The notes below the pieces were generated by a model. It did no database searches, was not told the origin of the DNA, and saw nothing but the letters and a program-made list of their open reading frames with translations. DNA of 6,214 bases from Pseudomonadota bacterium (lineage in GTDB: Bacteria > Pseudomonadota > Gammaproteobacteria > Steroidobacterales > Steroidobacteraceae), in NCBI GenBank assembly GCA_021850555.1, contig JAJZLX010000062.1, positions 1-6,214 of the forward strand. Reading direction: 5' to 3'. This document shows, piece by piece, positions 5,332 to 6,214 of this stretch. Numbering within the stretch: the first letter of the stretch is position 1; each line of letters opens with the position of its first letter. Both the position numbers and the translations under genes were made by a program.

Positions 5332-5805
5332 ATGACCAGTAACGAGAAATCGACTGCGCCAACGGGCCCGGCGTCCTTGTCCGCGCCCGTCATCATCTAT
5401 CACAACCCCGCGTGCGGGACCTCGCGCAATGTGCTTGCCCTGATCCGCAACGCGGGCGTCGAGCCGACGGTAGTCGAATACCTCAAGACGCCCCCTGATC
5501 GTGCAACCCTTCTCGACCTACTGCAAAGAATGGGTGCGCGTCCGCGCGAGATCCTTCGCGAGAAGGGCACCCCCTATGGGGAACTCGGATTGGGGTCCCC
5601 GCAACTCACGGACGAGCAGCTCATGGACGCAATGCTCGCACACCCAATACTGATCAATCGACCGATAGTCGTCACCCCGTGGGGCGTCAAGCTCTGCCGA
5701 CCGTCGGAGACGGTTCTCGACATTTTGCCCCTTCCACAGACGCGACCAATTGCCAAGGAAGACGGCGAGCGCATCATCGACCAGGACGGACGGAGAATCC
5801 GCTAG
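5332..5805 (+). CDS. arsC: Glutaredoxin-linked arsenate reductase, E. coli R773 ArsC type
   Basis: The 157-residue product has a thioredoxin-like fold and is unrelated in fold to the two LMW-type reductases. It is very similar to E. coli ArsC: the catalytic Cys is C28 in IIYHNPACGTSRNVL. The arginines matching R60, R94 and R107 of R773 ArsC are R76 (EILREKG), R110 (HPILINRPIVVTP) and R123 (KLCRPSETVLDIL). The catalytic cycle in this family uses glutathione and glutaredoxin. The N-terminus is about 16 residues longer than usual, and that extension is polar and probably disordered. ATG 5332 has a good Shine-Dalgarno sequence (GAGGAGAG, 5316-5323). It lies 31 bp after the second LMW-type arsC and ends the rightward operon. 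The downstream 5806-5912 stretch has only a 6-bp-arm GC hairpin (5820-5840) without a T-run, so no clear terminator. Confidence 0.95.
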   Translation: MTSNEKSTAPTGPASLSAPVIIYHNPACGTSRNVLALIRNAGVEPTVVEYLKTPPDRATLLDLLQRMGARPREILREKGTPYGELGLGSPQLTDEQLMDAMLAHPILINRPIVVTPWGVKLCRPSETVLDILPLPQTRPIAKEDGERIIDQDGRRIR

Positions 5806-5912
5806 CGCGCGCCAACCGGCCGCCCGACGCCGGGGGGCGGACCACCGCCGCTACCGCACCCGCGGATGGCGAGCGCCGGCACCGAGCACCAGCGCTCCCG
5901 ATACCGCCTCGT

Positions 5913-6104
5913 CTAGGGTTGTCGCTTCATCAGATGCCCATGCTCCCGCCAGCAACTGACGAGATTACGCAGCGCGGGCTTCTCCATCAGCTGGCTATGC
6001 GCCTTGAAGCATGCCTGAAGCTCGGCATCCGTCACGGCAAACGCCGTGGCCGACACCAGCATGACGCCTGCAAGGACCGAAGGGATCAAGACTCGCTTGT
6101 TCAT
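5913..6104 (-). CDS. Small exported protein with twin C-x3-H-x3-M motifs
   Basis: This 63-residue protein starts at ATG 6104-6102 behind an exceptionally strong ribosome-binding site (GGAGGTGA, 6110-6117, five bases away). Residues 1-23 are a standard Sec signal peptide: MNKR, a hydrophobic core, and ATAFA before the probable cleavage site. The mature part is only about 40 residues and contains an internal repeat: CFKAHSQLM (32-40) and CWREHGHLM (51-59), both C-x3-H-x3-M with Leu-Met ends. The two Cys could form a periplasmic disulfide, or Cys, His and Met could bind a soft metal such as Cu(I) or possibly As(III). Those are inferences; I do not recognise a named family. It is convergent with the ars operon, not part of it. 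A longer ORF upstream to 6179 is unlikely given the strong site and signal peptide here. Confidence 0.82.
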   Translation of the reverse strand: MNKRVLIPSVLAGVMLVSATAFAVTDAELQACFKAHSQLMEKPALRNLVSCWREHGHLMKRQP

Positions 6105-6109
6105 GGTAG

Positions 6110-6117
6110 TCACCTCC
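6110..6117 (-). promoter_or_regulatory. Near-perfect Shine-Dalgarno site of the small exported protein
   Basis: On the minus strand, GGAGGTGA complements the 16S rRNA anti-Shine-Dalgarno sequence over eight bases and sits five bases before ATG 6104-6102. It decides the start and argues that the small ORF is truly translated, probably at a high rate. Confidence 0.8.
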
Positions 6118-6124
6118 ATCGAAT

Positions 6125-6149
6125 GGGCGGCAGCCAACGGCTGTCGCCC
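6125..6149. promoter_or_regulatory. Strong hairpin in the leader of the small exported protein
   Basis: The arms GGGCGGCAGCC (6125-6135) and GGCTGTCGCCC (6139-6149) pair at 10 of 11 positions around a 3-base loop. The odd pair is G-U on a plus-strand transcript but a C-A mismatch on the minus-strand transcript of the small gene. It lies seven bases upstream of that gene's Shine-Dalgarno site. It could be an mRNA structure that stabilises or gates translation, or a palindromic operator. The bases 6150-6214 contain no promoter that I can call with confidence. Confidence 0.5.
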
Positions 6150-6214
6150 CGGGAACATCGGGCGTGCACCTGCATACACGGTGCGGTTCGGTCTTGAACT
6201 GAACGTCGCCGGCG

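Noticed and set aside
5820..5840. GC hairpin CCGCCC/GGGCGG after the rightward ars operon as a terminator
   Set aside because: The arms are only 6 bp with a 9-base loop and no T-run follows on either strand.

Overview
The window is high-GC bacterial DNA, most likely from a proteobacterium. The ars proteins resemble proteobacterial ArsI, Acr3 and ArsC types, and the ArsR has the C-terminal cysteine cluster of the Acidithiobacillus ferrooxidans class. It reads as an accessory island: a decayed gene, a stand-alone RadC, a short transposon-like element, and then a compact arsenic-resistance locus.

Layout. Positions 40-909 (+) hold a broken short-chain dehydrogenase/reductase (SDR) gene with two frameshifts, an internal stop and a Cys codon in place of the catalytic Tyr. 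Positions 1061-1549 (-) encode a short RadC (JAB/MPN+ domain only), with a terminator hairpin just beyond it. Positions 1550-2370 have no convincing full gene. Inside that gap, 1989-2198 is a 210-bp element with inverted ends, flanked by a 9-bp direct repeat. It has no transposase and may be an internally deleted insertion sequence.

Positions 2371-5805 are a divergent ars locus. Leftward from the 51-bp control region run arsI (C-As lyase family), acr3 (arsenite efflux) and arsC (LMW-PTP-like arsenate reductase). They are tightly packed: 9 bp separate arsI and acr3, and acr3/arsC overlap by ATGA. Rightward run arsR, a second LMW-PTP-like arsC, and a third, glutaredoxin-linked ArsC of the E. 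coli R773 type. Together they would reduce As(V) to As(III), demethylate trivalent organoarsenicals to As(III), export As(III) through Acr3, and be controlled by As(III)-responsive ArsR. The control region is very AT-rich, contains a 5-bp-arm palindrome, and has a consensus -10 box so close to the arsR start that its mRNA is probably leaderless.

Positions 5913-6104 (-) encode a 63-residue exported protein whose ~40-residue mature part carries two copies of C-x3-H-x3-M. This looks like a small periplasmic metal-binding protein that I cannot assign to a named family. A strong hairpin lies in its leader.
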